Shown here: piece by piece, positions 41,205-50,925 of the stretch
Layout: the number at the start of each line of letters is the position of its first letter
Numbering within the stretch: the first letter of the stretch is position 1
Origin: Saprospiraceae bacterium
Lineage (GTDB): Bacteria > Bacteroidota > Bacteroidia > Chitinophagales > Saprospiraceae
NCBI GenBank assembly: GCA_020629515.1
Contig: JAHDDE010000004.1
Span: 1-64,000 of the forward strand
Reading direction: 5' to 3'
Length of the DNA stretch: 64,000 nt
The notes under the pieces: model-generated
The model's input: only the letters and a program-made list of their open reading frames with translations
Told to the model about the DNA's origin: nothing
The model's database searches: none
Position numbers and translations under genes: made by a program

Positions 41205-42080
41205 TTAATATAATACATTTAATGCAGTTACGTCGTCATTGTTAAAAGGTCTGTCACCTCCATCAGCGCATGACAACATCCAAGACTTAGCAGCTAATGT
41301 AGCACCTGTTGGAGTTCCAGAAATGTGTATAGCTCCAACACCACCATCACCTTCGTTAGCAGTGCTTCCTCCACAACTGATGCTTCTGTCGAAGTAATCA
41401 GTATGTCTGAAACCGATACAGTGTCCGATCTCGTGAGCTATTATTGTAGCTATTCCTTCAACACTTAGGCCATAAGACGACTCAAGTACGCCGCTCATCT
41501 TGATCTCGCCATAAGGATCCCCTCCTGCTGTAGGAAAGCCTGCAGATCCTAATACACCTCTTCTTTCATCTCTTTTATTCAATCTTGTCATAACAATGTC
41601 AGCTCCAGTTGAACTTGTGACACGGCTGAAAGTGATTGATAAGTTCTCAGCATTATATCTATCTATGGCGAGGTCTAAACCGGCAATCATAGCTGCGCTA
41701 TAGCCGTCGCCACCGCCTCCACCACCTTTCTTGCCACGTCCACCACCACCGGTAGATCCACCTTCTTCTGGAGCATAAATGGTAATATTTCTTCCGTTTC
41801 CAGCATTTACTAAATTGGTGGTTCTATACTGTTTATCAGTATGTTTGCCATTAGCAATAATTCCAACATTTCTTTCTAAATCAGCTGGAGTAATTATGAT
41901 ATCTCTCTCGATTCTGTAACCTTCAGGTACCACCTCAATACCTTCTGGATTAAATCCCATTTCCTGTAATCGGTCGATAACAGACTCAGGGACAGTATTA
42001 GTATCATACTGATCTTGACACCCTTGTAAAACGAAACCAGCAATGAACAAAGTCAACAATGTTTTTAAAATAAATTTCAT
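41205..42080 (-). CDS. M57-like (HEIGH) metalloprotease lipoprotein
   Basis: Lipobox VLQGCQD; IIAHEIGHCIGFRHTDYFDRSISCGG zinc motif. Confidence 0.92.
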   Translation of the reverse strand: MKFILKTLLTLFIAGFVLQGCQDQYDTNTVPESVIDRLQEMGFNPEGIEVVPEGYRIERDIIITPADLERNVGIIANGKHTDKQYRTTNLVNAGNGRNITIYAPEEGGSTGGGGRGKKGGGGGGDGYSAAMIAGLDLAIDRYNAENLSITFSRVTSSTGADIVMTRLNKRDERRGVLGSAGFPTAGGDPYGEIKMSGVLESSYGLSVEGIATIIAHEIGHCIGFRHTDYFDRSISCGGSTANEGDGGVGAIHISGTPTGATLAAKSWMLSCADGGDRPFNNDDVTALNVLY

Positions 42081-42383
42081 AGTATTAAAAGTATGTTTAA
42101 ATAAATAATTGGTTTATCGTCAGTAAAATAGTGATTATAACTTTTTCTTAAAGAAAGAACCCAATAAAATTTTTAAAAATGTCGGGTATGCACTATAAAT
42201 TGACTTATATCGTAGACGTATTGTAATAGGGTTTCCCCTAATAAATGTCTTCTTTCTTACATAAATTTAACTCGAAGTATATTTTTGCTAAGTAGCTTTT
42301 TGGGTTTTCATTCGACAATCTTAAGGTTTTAATAAAGATTATTTAGGATTATCATAAAAAGACAGTGACTATACCTACTGCGT

Positions 42384-43613
42384 ATGCGTCTTAATGTGGC
42401 AATCAATATTATTTTAATAATCATAGTAATGGATATAATCAACAATTTAACGGCAACACTGACATCAAAATTTGGAAATGTACTTCCCGGAGTACTGGGG
42501 GCTTTATTGGTTCTCATATTAGGATTTTTTATAGCTGGTATCGTCAAGAGATTGGCAAAAAGCTTATTGGGTAAAACTGGAGTTGATGAAAAAATTGGGT
42601 CAAAACTTGGATCTGCTTATCGCATTGACACTTTCATAGCAAAACTGTTATACTACTTAGTAGTCATCTATACGCTAATTATAGTGTTGGATATGCTCGG
42701 GGTTAATAATGTTTTAGAGCCTTTGCAAGATATGCTTACTAAGTTTGTAGGCTTTTTGCCAAATGTGATAGCTGCGGGTATAATTGCATTTGCAGGTTAT
42801 ATGATCTCCACTATAGGGTCTGAGGCAACCGGATTTGTTTCTGAGAGATTAGAGGCATTTGGAGGCAAGATTGGATTAGATAGCGAATCTGTTAATATCT
42901 CTAAGATTGTTAAGCAGTTAGTTTTTGTATTGATTTTCATACCTATTCTAATAGTCGCATTAGACGCGCTCAATATGAAGGCCATATCAGAACCGGCTAC
43001 AGAAATGCTTAGTCAATTTCTTAATGCTATACCACAGATTTTAGCGGCGGCTATACTCTTAGCAGTCTTTTACATAGCAGGTAAGTATATAGTAGCGATT
43101 TTAGTGGATTTATTAAGAAATCTTGGATTAGATAATTTTTCAAATCAATTAGGAATAAGTAGTATAGTTGGAGGAAGTTCGCTATCTAAAATGATAGGCA
43201 ATGTAGTATTGTTCTTTATCATATTTACTGGATTAATTGCAGCTGCAGACAAATTAGAATTGGGGCAGGTACAGGTAATACTTAGAGATATTTTTGATAT
43301 AGCTGGTAAAGTATTCTTCGGTTTAGTAATCTTATTGGGCGGGATATTTATATCAAACATAGCGGTTGGTGCATTGTCTAAATCTGAAAATAGTGGATGG
43401 ATGATTCCTATAACAAGATTTGCTATAATGGGCATATTTTTGGCTTTTGCTTTGCACACTATGGGTATAGCAGAAAGTATTGTCAATCTTGCTTTCGGAT
43501 TAACATTAGGAGCCATAGCTGTAGCTTTTGCACTTTCATTCGGATTAGGAGGGAGAGAAGCTGCTGGTAAACAAATGGATCATTTCTTCTCTAATATGAG
43601 AAAAGGGAAATAA
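42384..43613 (+). CDS. MscS-like mechanosensitive channel with repeated TM-helix modules
   Basis: Repeated hydrophobic modules (NVLPGVLGALLVLILGFFIAGIVKRL, LPNVIAAGIIAFAGYM, IPQILAAAILLAVFYIAGKYI) and C-terminal pore-like LAFGLTLGAIAVAFALSFGLGGREAAGK. True start may be the later Met near 42429. Confidence 0.85.
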   Translation: MRLNVAINIILIIIVMDIINNLTATLTSKFGNVLPGVLGALLVLILGFFIAGIVKRLAKSLLGKTGVDEKIGSKLGSAYRIDTFIAKLLYYLVVIYTLIIVLDMLGVNNVLEPLQDMLTKFVGFLPNVIAAGIIAFAGYMISTIGSEATGFVSERLEAFGGKIGLDSESVNISKIVKQLVFVLIFIPILIVALDALNMKAISEPATEMLSQFLNAIPQILAAAILLAVFYIAGKYIVAILVDLLRNLGLDNFSNQLGISSIVGGSSLSKMIGNVVLFFIIFTGLIAAADKLELGQVQVILRDIFDIAGKVFFGLVILLGGIFISNIAVGALSKSENSGWMIPITRFAIMGIFLAFALHTMGIAESIVNLAFGLTLGAIAVAFALSFGLGGREAAGKQMDHFFSNMRKGK

Positions 43614-43620
43614 TAATTTA

Positions 43621-43662
43621 TACCGAAAGGACCTATTAATAGGTCCTTTCGGTATTTTTTTT
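43621..43662 (+). terminator. Rho-independent terminator
   Basis: taccgaaaggaccta-ttaa-taggtcctttcggta followed by T-run, perfect 15-bp stem. Confidence 0.92.
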
Positions 43663-43681
43663 ACACGATCAACACACTCTC

Positions 43682-44452
43682 ATGTCTCCTAAAAAGAATT
43701 CTTTTTTTGGTCTCGCTAAAAAAGAAAGAATTGATTTTATTATCGCGCTCATTGTGATTAGTTTGTTCGGATATTTTATCCTTTCTCAAAGTATCTCTAC
43801 TTCAGTTCGGACCGAAGATAATATTGCTGAAGCTAAGCTTTTAGACCAAGTAAATGAAGTTTCACAGAATAGTTATATAGAGTCAACTACAAAGGTGATC
43901 TATAAAGTAAAAGAAGATCAGGATAAAAGATTGAAGGATCAGAGAGTCATTGACGAGACCATAGACTCTATCCCATTCAGATATATCAATACATCACCTA
44001 TCACTACGAATAAGGCATCCATTAAAGAAGATAGGGTGGTGATTGAAATCAATACTAAAGAACCAATCAAAGAAGAAGTAAGTATTGATCAAGAAGAGAT
44101 CGATGTTGCGACTCAAATAAATCCGACATTGGCTATTGAAGACTCTATAGTAGAGCAAGAGAATATAATAGATGAAGAGATTGAATCTCCCGTCATTGAT
44201 GATTCTCAAAGGTTAAGTGGAACAGTGAATGATGATTGTATTATCATTATTGGAGCCTTCTCTAAGTCATCTAATATTACCAAGTTACTGAAAAGGTTAG
44301 ATCGAGATGGGTATAATTCCTTTACTACACCGTTTAGAGGATTAACCAGAGTTGGTATTTATCTCACATGTGAAGAAGATCTTTCGAAAAGTATATTATC
44401 TGAAGTAAGGTCACGATACGCCCAAGATGCAGTCCTCTTAGTCAAAGAGTAA
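43682..44452 (+). CDS. membrane-anchored protein with SPOR-like C-terminus
   Basis: Single N-terminal TM segment, Glu/Ile/Asp-rich linker, C-terminal DDCIIIIGAFSKSSNITKLLKRLDRDGYNSFTTPFRGLTRVGIYLTCEEDLSKSILSEVRS resembling SPOR. Confidence 0.75.
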   Translation: MSPKKNSFFGLAKKERIDFIIALIVISLFGYFILSQSISTSVRTEDNIAEAKLLDQVNEVSQNSYIESTTKVIYKVKEDQDKRLKDQRVIDETIDSIPFRYINTSPITTNKASIKEDRVVIEINTKEPIKEEVSIDQEEIDVATQINPTLAIEDSIVEQENIIDEEIESPVIDDSQRLSGTVNDDCIIIIGAFSKSSNITKLLKRLDRDGYNSFTTPFRGLTRVGIYLTCEEDLSKSILSEVRSRYAQDAVLLVKE

Positions 44453-44519
44453 CTTGGTCATTTTCCTTTCGTAATAGAATTTTATTAGTTTTAGGTTATT
44501 CGTAGCAATAACTTGAATC

Positions 44520-45440
44520 ATGAAAAGACGATCATTCATTAAGTCCACTACTTATGCAGTGCCAAGCGCTTCAATCATAGGTACACAGTATAATCAGATT
44601 TCATCTATCGCGTCAGCAGAATCTCCAAAATTTAAGGCCAAATTCGCCCCTCATTTAGGGATGTTTAAACATCATGTTGGGGATAATCCTGTGGATCAGT
44701 TGAATTTTATGGCTGATATGGGCTTTACGGCTTTTGAGGACAATGGAATGCCACTGAGAGATATCGACACACAAAATGCGATGGCTCGGACTATGACACA
44801 ACGTGGCTTAACTATGGGTGTTTTTGTGGCTCATACCATATATTGGAAGGAGCCAAATCTGGCGAGTGGTGACACTACTCAACGAGCTGAATTTTTGTCT
44901 GAAATAAAAAAATCTATTGATGTAGCCAAAAGAGTAAATGCACAATGGGTAACTGTAGTACCTGGCCATGTGGATTTAAGATTGGATATAGGGTACCAGA
45001 CTGCTCATGTCATCGAATCTTTAAAGCAAGCCTCTGCCATATTGGAGCCGCATGGCATCACAATGGTCTTGGAACCGTTGAACTTTAGAGACCATCCAGG
45101 ATTGTTTTTAACTAAAATACCTCAAGCATATCAGATTTGTAAGGCGGTAGATAGCCCTTCTTGTAAAATTCTTTTTGATATTTATCATCAACAAATTCAA
45201 GAAGGTAATATCATACCTAATATTGATTTGGCATGGGAAGAGATAGCCTATTATCAGATTGGGGATAATCCTGGCCGTAAAGAACCAACAAGTGGAGAAA
45301 TTAATTACCAAAATATATTTCAGCACATTTACGATAAAGGATTTAAAGGGATATTAGGGATGGAACATGGCAATTCTAAAGAAGGTAAAAGTGGTGAGCA
45401 AGCGGTGATCGATGCTTATCGAAAAGTAGATGTGATATAA
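44520..45440 (+). CDS. hydroxypyruvate isomerase-like TIM-barrel protein
   Basis: Leader MKRRSFIKSTTYAVPSASIIG; WVTVVPGHVDLRLDIGYQT, MVLEPLNFRDHPGLFLT, KILFDIYHQQIQEGN, YYQIGDNPGRKEPTSGEINY. Confidence 0.92.
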   Translation: MKRRSFIKSTTYAVPSASIIGTQYNQISSIASAESPKFKAKFAPHLGMFKHHVGDNPVDQLNFMADMGFTAFEDNGMPLRDIDTQNAMARTMTQRGLTMGVFVAHTIYWKEPNLASGDTTQRAEFLSEIKKSIDVAKRVNAQWVTVVPGHVDLRLDIGYQTAHVIESLKQASAILEPHGITMVLEPLNFRDHPGLFLTKIPQAYQICKAVDSPSCKILFDIYHQQIQEGNIIPNIDLAWEEIAYYQIGDNPGRKEPTSGEINYQNIFQHIYDKGFKGILGMEHGNSKEGKSGEQAVIDAYRKVDVI

Positions 45441-47864
45441 TTACTTCACTCCCAAAAAGTCATAAATCGCTTGGTGAAGTCTTGGTCTTACATTGAGCTG
45501 ATATATATTACTATGGCTTCGGTTTGGGTGTACTCTATTGCTCAAAAAAATAAATACGATTTCGTGCTCTGGATCAGCCCATGCCATTGTGCCCGTAAAG
45601 CCTGAGTGCCCAAAGCTTTTTTCGCTGGCCGATTGAGCTACATAAGATTGTGCCTCATCAAAAACCAAAAGAGGCTTGTCAAACCCTATACCTCGCCGAT
45701 TGCTTTCGAATTGATATGAGGTGTACTCAGATAATGTAGAGGAAGAAATATATTTTTTATCATAGAGCGTGCCCATATTGCAATACATCTGAAAAAGCGA
45801 ACTCAGATCAGTGGCGTTGCTAAAGAGACCGGCATTACCTGATACTCCGTCGAGCATAGCAGCAGCTTCGTCATGGACTCTACCATGCACCAGAGTCTTT
45901 CTGAAGCTGGTATCCATCTCTGTTGGTATGATTTTCATTTTTGGATACCATTCTAAAGGATTGTACCCAGTATGAGAAAGCTTCATAGGTTGAAAAAATT
46001 GTACACTCAATAGATCTTCAAAGTTACTTTTAGTAATATCAGTGATCATATCTGGAAGAAGAAGGAATAACAAACCGGAGTATTTATATTCCTTGTTGGG
46101 TTCTAACTCGGAGTTTTTTATGGTTTTGAACATTTTATTTTTATACCTTTTATGGAGATATAACTGATCACTAATGGGTATTGTAAATCGTTTATTTTTT
46201 TTATGCCTAAAAGTTCTTGGTTTGTATTTTCCATTTTTCCTTAATGTTGCTTTCCAGAATACTATATAAGGTTTTAATTGGGCTTGGTGAGTCAGAGCTT
46301 CTCTGAAGCTAATCATTGCTTTATTGGATTTATCTAAAAATGGAATGTATTCTGAAAGATTTGCATCAAGATCAAACTTATTTACATCCTGTAATTTCAT
46401 TAGTAATGGTATCCCAGTACTCACTTTAGTCAATGAAGCTAAGTCGTATATATCATCATTCTCTACTTTTTGCTTTTGATCATAAGTGTGATGACCATAT
46501 GACTTTTGTAAGATTAGATCACCTCTATGTCTAACGGCCACTTGACAACCAGGGAAGGCCATAGAGTCAATAGCTTCTTCAATAATTGCATCAAAAACAT
46601 CCTCTAATCCCTTGTCTTTTTCGGCGGTAATTTGAATAAGTGATTTTAGTTGTTCAAGGATTATGTTTTGAGTATGCTGTCCTAAGCTTACACTGCATAG
46701 ATAGGTACTATGTGGGATTTGATTGCTGGTATCAAAAAAGCTGGGCTTGAGAATGTATCCTAAGGCGTCCATTCCTAAACCTAAGATCATTTTTGGACCT
46801 TTGTTTGACATCATCTTTTTTGTGGCCAGACTCATGGCAGGGACGGTTTCTCCTGGGTGAGTAGCAAAACTGGCCTCACCGATTTCAAAGTAGGCTAATT
46901 CTGTGGTGACAGAATCTGCAAATGATCGATTCACTACTCCTAATTGTGATAAAAGTTTAAAATTATTATTATGAACGGGTAACGAAACTTGCCTCGATTT
47001 AAAAATTATTTTTGTTTTTTTAAGTGGAGAAGAGGTATCCAATTTATTGATTATAAATTGGGCGATTTCACGGCCTCTTTTGAATGCTTGTTTAGGTGTC
47101 TTTTCTTCGTATTCTGGTTGTATCCAACCTCCAATTGATCCTTGGAGAAACATATTTTGTCCTCCTAAGGCCCTATCCATTTGTGTATAAAATCCTCCTA
47201 TATAATCAGAACTTACTTGATCATTGACAGCATCTAAAAAAGTTGGGTGACAAGCGAAATTTGTTAAGCTCAGAACATTGTTGTTCGTGCTGTCTACGAA
47301 CTGTATTGTTTTTAAAGATCGGTCTACTTCTTTAGGTTCACTTATGTTGTGTACCCATTCATCTCCATATGATAATTCTAAATACCTACCACTTACTTGT
47401 GTTGTTTCTCGATTTGCCTCGAGAATGGCTTTGAGTGTCTGATCAATAAGGAAGTTCATATAATTAGTGTCAACTCCACTGGTGGTGATATTCGGCCCCC
47501 AAAGCCCAACAACATCAGGTCCAGAATGGGTATGGGTAGAGCTCATAACGATATTGTTCACTGGAAACTCTGGTAGGATATCTGCAAGTCTTTTTCTGAT
47601 AGTCAGTAATTGAGGATAAAGCAATCCAATACAGTCATAAGTTAAAATAACGATTGATTCTGCCATATCCGTAATTACGGCAGCTTTGACATATATGTCA
47701 TCATTGACCCCTTGGAATATGCGATTGTGACTGTGCCCAGCTATGTAGGCACTATCATAAGGCGTGATAACCTTTTTGGATGTGCCAATAGATAATTGTG
47801 CACAAGCGACTATGGAAAAGCAAATAAAAAATAGATTAGTAAATAAGAATTTATACATTTTCAT
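45441..47864 (-). CDS. fusion: neutral-ceramidase-like N-terminal domain and serine beta-lactamase-like C-terminal domain
   Basis: N-terminal MSSTHTHSGPDVVGLWGPN and LTNFACHPTFLD; C-terminal LASLTKVSTGIPLLMKLQD (SxxK), GNAGLFSNATDL, FGHSGFTGT. Confidence 0.9.
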   Translation of the reverse strand: MKMYKFLFTNLFFICFSIVACAQLSIGTSKKVITPYDSAYIAGHSHNRIFQGVNDDIYVKAAVITDMAESIVILTYDCIGLLYPQLLTIRKRLADILPEFPVNNIVMSSTHTHSGPDVVGLWGPNITTSGVDTNYMNFLIDQTLKAILEANRETTQVSGRYLELSYGDEWVHNISEPKEVDRSLKTIQFVDSTNNNVLSLTNFACHPTFLDAVNDQVSSDYIGGFYTQMDRALGGQNMFLQGSIGGWIQPEYEEKTPKQAFKRGREIAQFIINKLDTSSPLKKTKIIFKSRQVSLPVHNNNFKLLSQLGVVNRSFADSVTTELAYFEIGEASFATHPGETVPAMSLATKKMMSNKGPKMILGLGMDALGYILKPSFFDTSNQIPHSTYLCSVSLGQHTQNIILEQLKSLIQITAEKDKGLEDVFDAIIEEAIDSMAFPGCQVAVRHRGDLILQKSYGHHTYDQKQKVENDDIYDLASLTKVSTGIPLLMKLQDVNKFDLDANLSEYIPFLDKSNKAMISFREALTHQAQLKPYIVFWKATLRKNGKYKPRTFRHKKNKRFTIPISDQLYLHKRYKNKMFKTIKNSELEPNKEYKYSGLLFLLLPDMITDITKSNFEDLLSVQFFQPMKLSHTGYNPLEWYPKMKIIPTEMDTSFRKTLVHGRVHDEAAAMLDGVSGNAGLFSNATDLSSLFQMYCNMGTLYDKKYISSSTLSEYTSYQFESNRRGIGFDKPLLVFDEAQSYVAQSASEKSFGHSGFTGTMAWADPEHEIVFIFLSNRVHPNRSHSNIYQLNVRPRLHQAIYDFLGVK

Positions 47865-48879
47865 AATCCAGAAGTCTTTGGCATAAAGTAAGCTGTGATT
47901 TGGCTCTTATAAAGTTATGCCCTGGATATTCAATATTATAATATTTGTCGCCCATCATGTGATCAGTTAAAAATCGTATACCCATCAGGTAGGCTAATAA
48001 GGGACCAGCAAGGGGAAGTAAGGTTTTCTCAGTATTGTACATAATATCGTTGGCTTCACTTAAAAATCCTTCCTTAAACGCCTCAACTCTACTCTTATCG
48101 ATCTTTATCTTTTCCAATACTTTCTCGTCTTCTGGGCAAACTGTCGCTGAAGTTCTAATACCATCACCATAATCATAGAGAATATATCCTGGCATGACTG
48201 TTTCGAGATCTACTACACATTCGATTTCTTGAGTTTTATGCAGTAAAATATTGTTGAATTTGGTGTCGTTATGAGTTATTCGCTTAGGAATTTTTTTCTT
48301 AGAAATTGCATCCCTTATAGGTGAGAGTATCTCGTATAAACCCTTGCTTTTAGCTAACCAAAGATTTATTTCATTTGTAATATCTTGTTGGATAGTAGAG
48401 TTGAGAAGTTGTTGATATCTGTATTTGAGATCATGAAATCCAGGTAAAGTTTGGTTTATCTTTTGAGAATTAAGAGTGGATAGAAGTTTTGAGAATTTTC
48501 CAAATCCTCTGCCACCTCTGAAAATATGGGCAATAGTATTAGGTGTATCAAATGATTCATACTCATTCATCCATTTGTACAGCCTCCAATAATTGTTTTC
48601 AGAATCCTTGAAGCATAAATTGTCCTGAATCGTAGAAATTAGCGTCAGAGTAATATCAGGTTGCAAGCTGTTGCAATGGTTGGCGACCATTGCAATATTT
48701 GACATTAAACTGTCGACATCTTTAAATATTGTAGTATTTATCTTTTGAAGAAGGTAGTCAGATTTAGGGTCTAAATTGAATAATCTGTAAGAGGTGTTAA
48801 TGTGACCGGATCGTATTGCTTCATAGGATTTTATCTGACCATTAATCCTAAAATGTTGGACAATATCCAGAGGATTCAT
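47851..48879 (-). CDS. aminoglycoside phosphotransferase-like kinase (N-acetylhexosamine-kinase-like)
   Basis: GHINTSYRLFN...YLLQKINTTIFKDVDSLMSNI, KRITHNDTKFNNILLH catalytic loop, CVVDLETVMPGYILYDYGDGIR. Confidence 0.88.
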   Translation of the reverse strand: MNPLDIVQHFRINGQIKSYEAIRSGHINTSYRLFNLDPKSDYLLQKINTTIFKDVDSLMSNIAMVANHCNSLQPDITLTLISTIQDNLCFKDSENNYWRLYKWMNEYESFDTPNTIAHIFRGGRGFGKFSKLLSTLNSQKINQTLPGFHDLKYRYQQLLNSTIQQDITNEINLWLAKSKGLYEILSPIRDAISKKKIPKRITHNDTKFNNILLHKTQEIECVVDLETVMPGYILYDYGDGIRTSATVCPEDEKVLEKIKIDKSRVEAFKEGFLSEANDIMYNTEKTLLPLAGPLLAYLMGIRFLTDHMMGDKYYNIEYPGHNFIRAKSQLTLCQRLLDYENV

Positions 48880-49841
48880 TAAATGGATAGTTTTTGTCTA
48901 AAATGAGCCACGTTGTAACCCTTAGCATTGACTAATTTATATTCTTTTGAGTCTTGGCGTAATAATGGATTGGTATGGTTGAAATGAATAAAATGAACTT
49001 TCGACTTATCTGAAATGCTTAGGGAGTCGAATTTTTCGAAACTTTCAACTATAAATGGATGAGGAATAGATGACATATCTCTTCCACCTAATTCGTCTCC
49101 ATCATAAAAAGAAGCATCTAAAAATGCATAGTCCACTTGTGAGATTTCTTCATTTATATCTTTTCCCCATAGGTCCCATTTGTCTATGTCAGGGATAAAC
49201 AGGGCTGTTTTATTTGGTCCAACAATTTTATAACCAACTGTTTCAGAATATTCATCTCTGTGTGGTACGACTAATGGCACGATCGAAATGTCCGCTGTAA
49301 GTTGGGTTATAGAATCTTGTGTGAGCGGGTTTATGCTGATGTTGTTTAGGGCTACTAATTGGTCCCACGGCCCATTTTGAGTAAGAAATGTTGACATTTT
49401 TGGCATTGCAAAAACATTGACATTATTAGCCCCGTAAGCCTCTTTTCCTAATTGAAGCAGTCCTATGTAGTGGCCTATATGGGCGTGAGTCAACAATATA
49501 CCATCAGGCAAAGCATTTGGAGAATCTGATTCATTCTGGAGCACTCGTGTCTGTGTTTTAATGTCGGGTGTTGCTTCTACTAAAAAATTCTTTTTAGATC
49601 TTCTATCAATAATTCCAATTGATGTGACCTTTCTAGTGTGATCAGGATAATCCCAAAGCTTTTTGCAACATTCTTTTTGGCATCCGATCTGTGGAGATCC
49701 TGCATCTTGTACAGTACCTAACACAATTATCTCAAACTCTGATTGGGGTTGTGATGATATTTGAGAAGTGCTCACTACTGGAATGTCCTGACATGTCCAA
49801 AATAAAATTGGTAGCCAAAGCATAATGTTGAAAACACGCAT
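48879..49841 (-). CDS. PqqB-like MBL-fold metallo-hydrolase
   Basis: EIIVLGTVQDAGSPQIGCQKECC, ILLTHAHIGHYIGLLQLG. Confidence 0.88.
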   Translation of the reverse strand: MRVFNIMLWLPILFWTCQDIPVVSTSQISSQPQSEFEIIVLGTVQDAGSPQIGCQKECCKKLWDYPDHTRKVTSIGIIDRRSKKNFLVEATPDIKTQTRVLQNESDSPNALPDGILLTHAHIGHYIGLLQLGKEAYGANNVNVFAMPKMSTFLTQNGPWDQLVALNNISINPLTQDSITQLTADISIVPLVVPHRDEYSETVGYKIVGPNKTALFIPDIDKWDLWGKDINEEISQVDYAFLDASFYDGDELGGRDMSSIPHPFIVESFEKFDSLSISDKSKVHFIHFNHTNPLLRQDSKEYKLVNAKGYNVAHFRQKLSI

Positions 49842-49843
49842 GC

Positions 49844-50848
49844 TTAGTTTTTGAGTGATTTAGGAATCCTGCCAGTTCTGATACTTTCTGATCTAAGTTG
49901 ACGACCTACAATTCGTTCAACCGTGTTGCCGATTTCCAATAATCGATCTATATCGAGCCCAGTTTCTATACCCATTTCATCCATCATGACAACCATGTCC
50001 TCTGTGGTCACGAGACCAACAATATTTGGGTCTTTATAGTAATAAGATCCAGTACCCGCCACGGGCACACCATCAACAAAGTTAGCAGGCTGCCCTCCTA
50101 TACCTCCCATGGTGGACTCATAGTGAGTCATCCCGGCCTGTAGCGCAGCAAGAATGTTGGCTAATCCCCATCCGCGCGTCGTGTGCATATGAACTATGTG
50201 CTTTTCGGGTTGAGGTATCGCGTCCATCAACATAGAGAAGTATTTATATACTCTATCTGGAGAAGCTGAGCCATCATGATCGGCATGTTCGACATCGTAG
50301 GCACCTATTTCTAACCATCTTCTACTGAATTCAATTGCTTTATTCATTTCGGTTGGGCCAGATATTGGGCATCCCCATATAGTACTCACTGTACCATTCA
50401 CTTTGATACCGGCCTCATTGGCCATTGGAATGTATTTTTCACACATTTTCCAATAATCTTTTAATGATAATCCTGAATTTTTCATGTGATGAGCTTCACT
50501 GGTTGATACCATCACTAATATTCTATCAGGACCATAGCCCTCAAGTTTAGCTTGTATAGCCCTCTCTATGGACTTTTCTCTGATAGTTACTGCAGTAATA
50601 CATACCTCATCAAGGAGATGCCGAATCTTCTTACTTCCTCTTATTCTACGCATGACTTCATCTGCATCTTTAAATTGCGGCATGCCTCTTGGATTGCCAA
50701 AATTGGTAACCTCTATATTTTTAATTCCTGCTAATATTAATTCTTCAGATAACCAAACTTTAGCATCTGTAGGTATGAACTTTTCTTCGTGTTGGAAACC
50801 GTCTCTGACAGTTATGTCTCCAATTGTTACTTTCTTAGGATAATTCAA
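49844..50848 (-). CDS. hydroxymethylglutaryl-CoA lyase-like DRE-TIM metallolyase
   Basis: ITVRDGFQHEEKFIPTDAKVWL, VHMHTTRGWGLANILAALQAGMTHYESTMGGIGGQPANFVDGVP. Confidence 0.88.
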   Translation of the reverse strand: MNYPKKVTIGDITVRDGFQHEEKFIPTDAKVWLSEELILAGIKNIEVTNFGNPRGMPQFKDADEVMRRIRGSKKIRHLLDEVCITAVTIREKSIERAIQAKLEGYGPDRILVMVSTSEAHHMKNSGLSLKDYWKMCEKYIPMANEAGIKVNGTVSTIWGCPISGPTEMNKAIEFSRRWLEIGAYDVEHADHDGSASPDRVYKYFSMLMDAIPQPEKHIVHMHTTRGWGLANILAALQAGMTHYESTMGGIGGQPANFVDGVPVAGTGSYYYKDPNIVGLVTTEDMVVMMDEMGIETGLDIDRLLEIGNTVERIVGRQLRSESIRTGRIPKSLKN

Positions 50849-50925
50849 GTTTTAGTTTCTTTATGATGACGTAGAAGCTATAAAAGTCGCCAAAAGTTGT
50901 GAAAGAGTTGGAGTGATCCGAATTT

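Noticed and set aside
48879-49841. Evidence of a PQQ biosynthesis locus
   Set aside because: Only a PqqB-like MBL protein is present; no pqqA/C/D/E partners are visible nearby.
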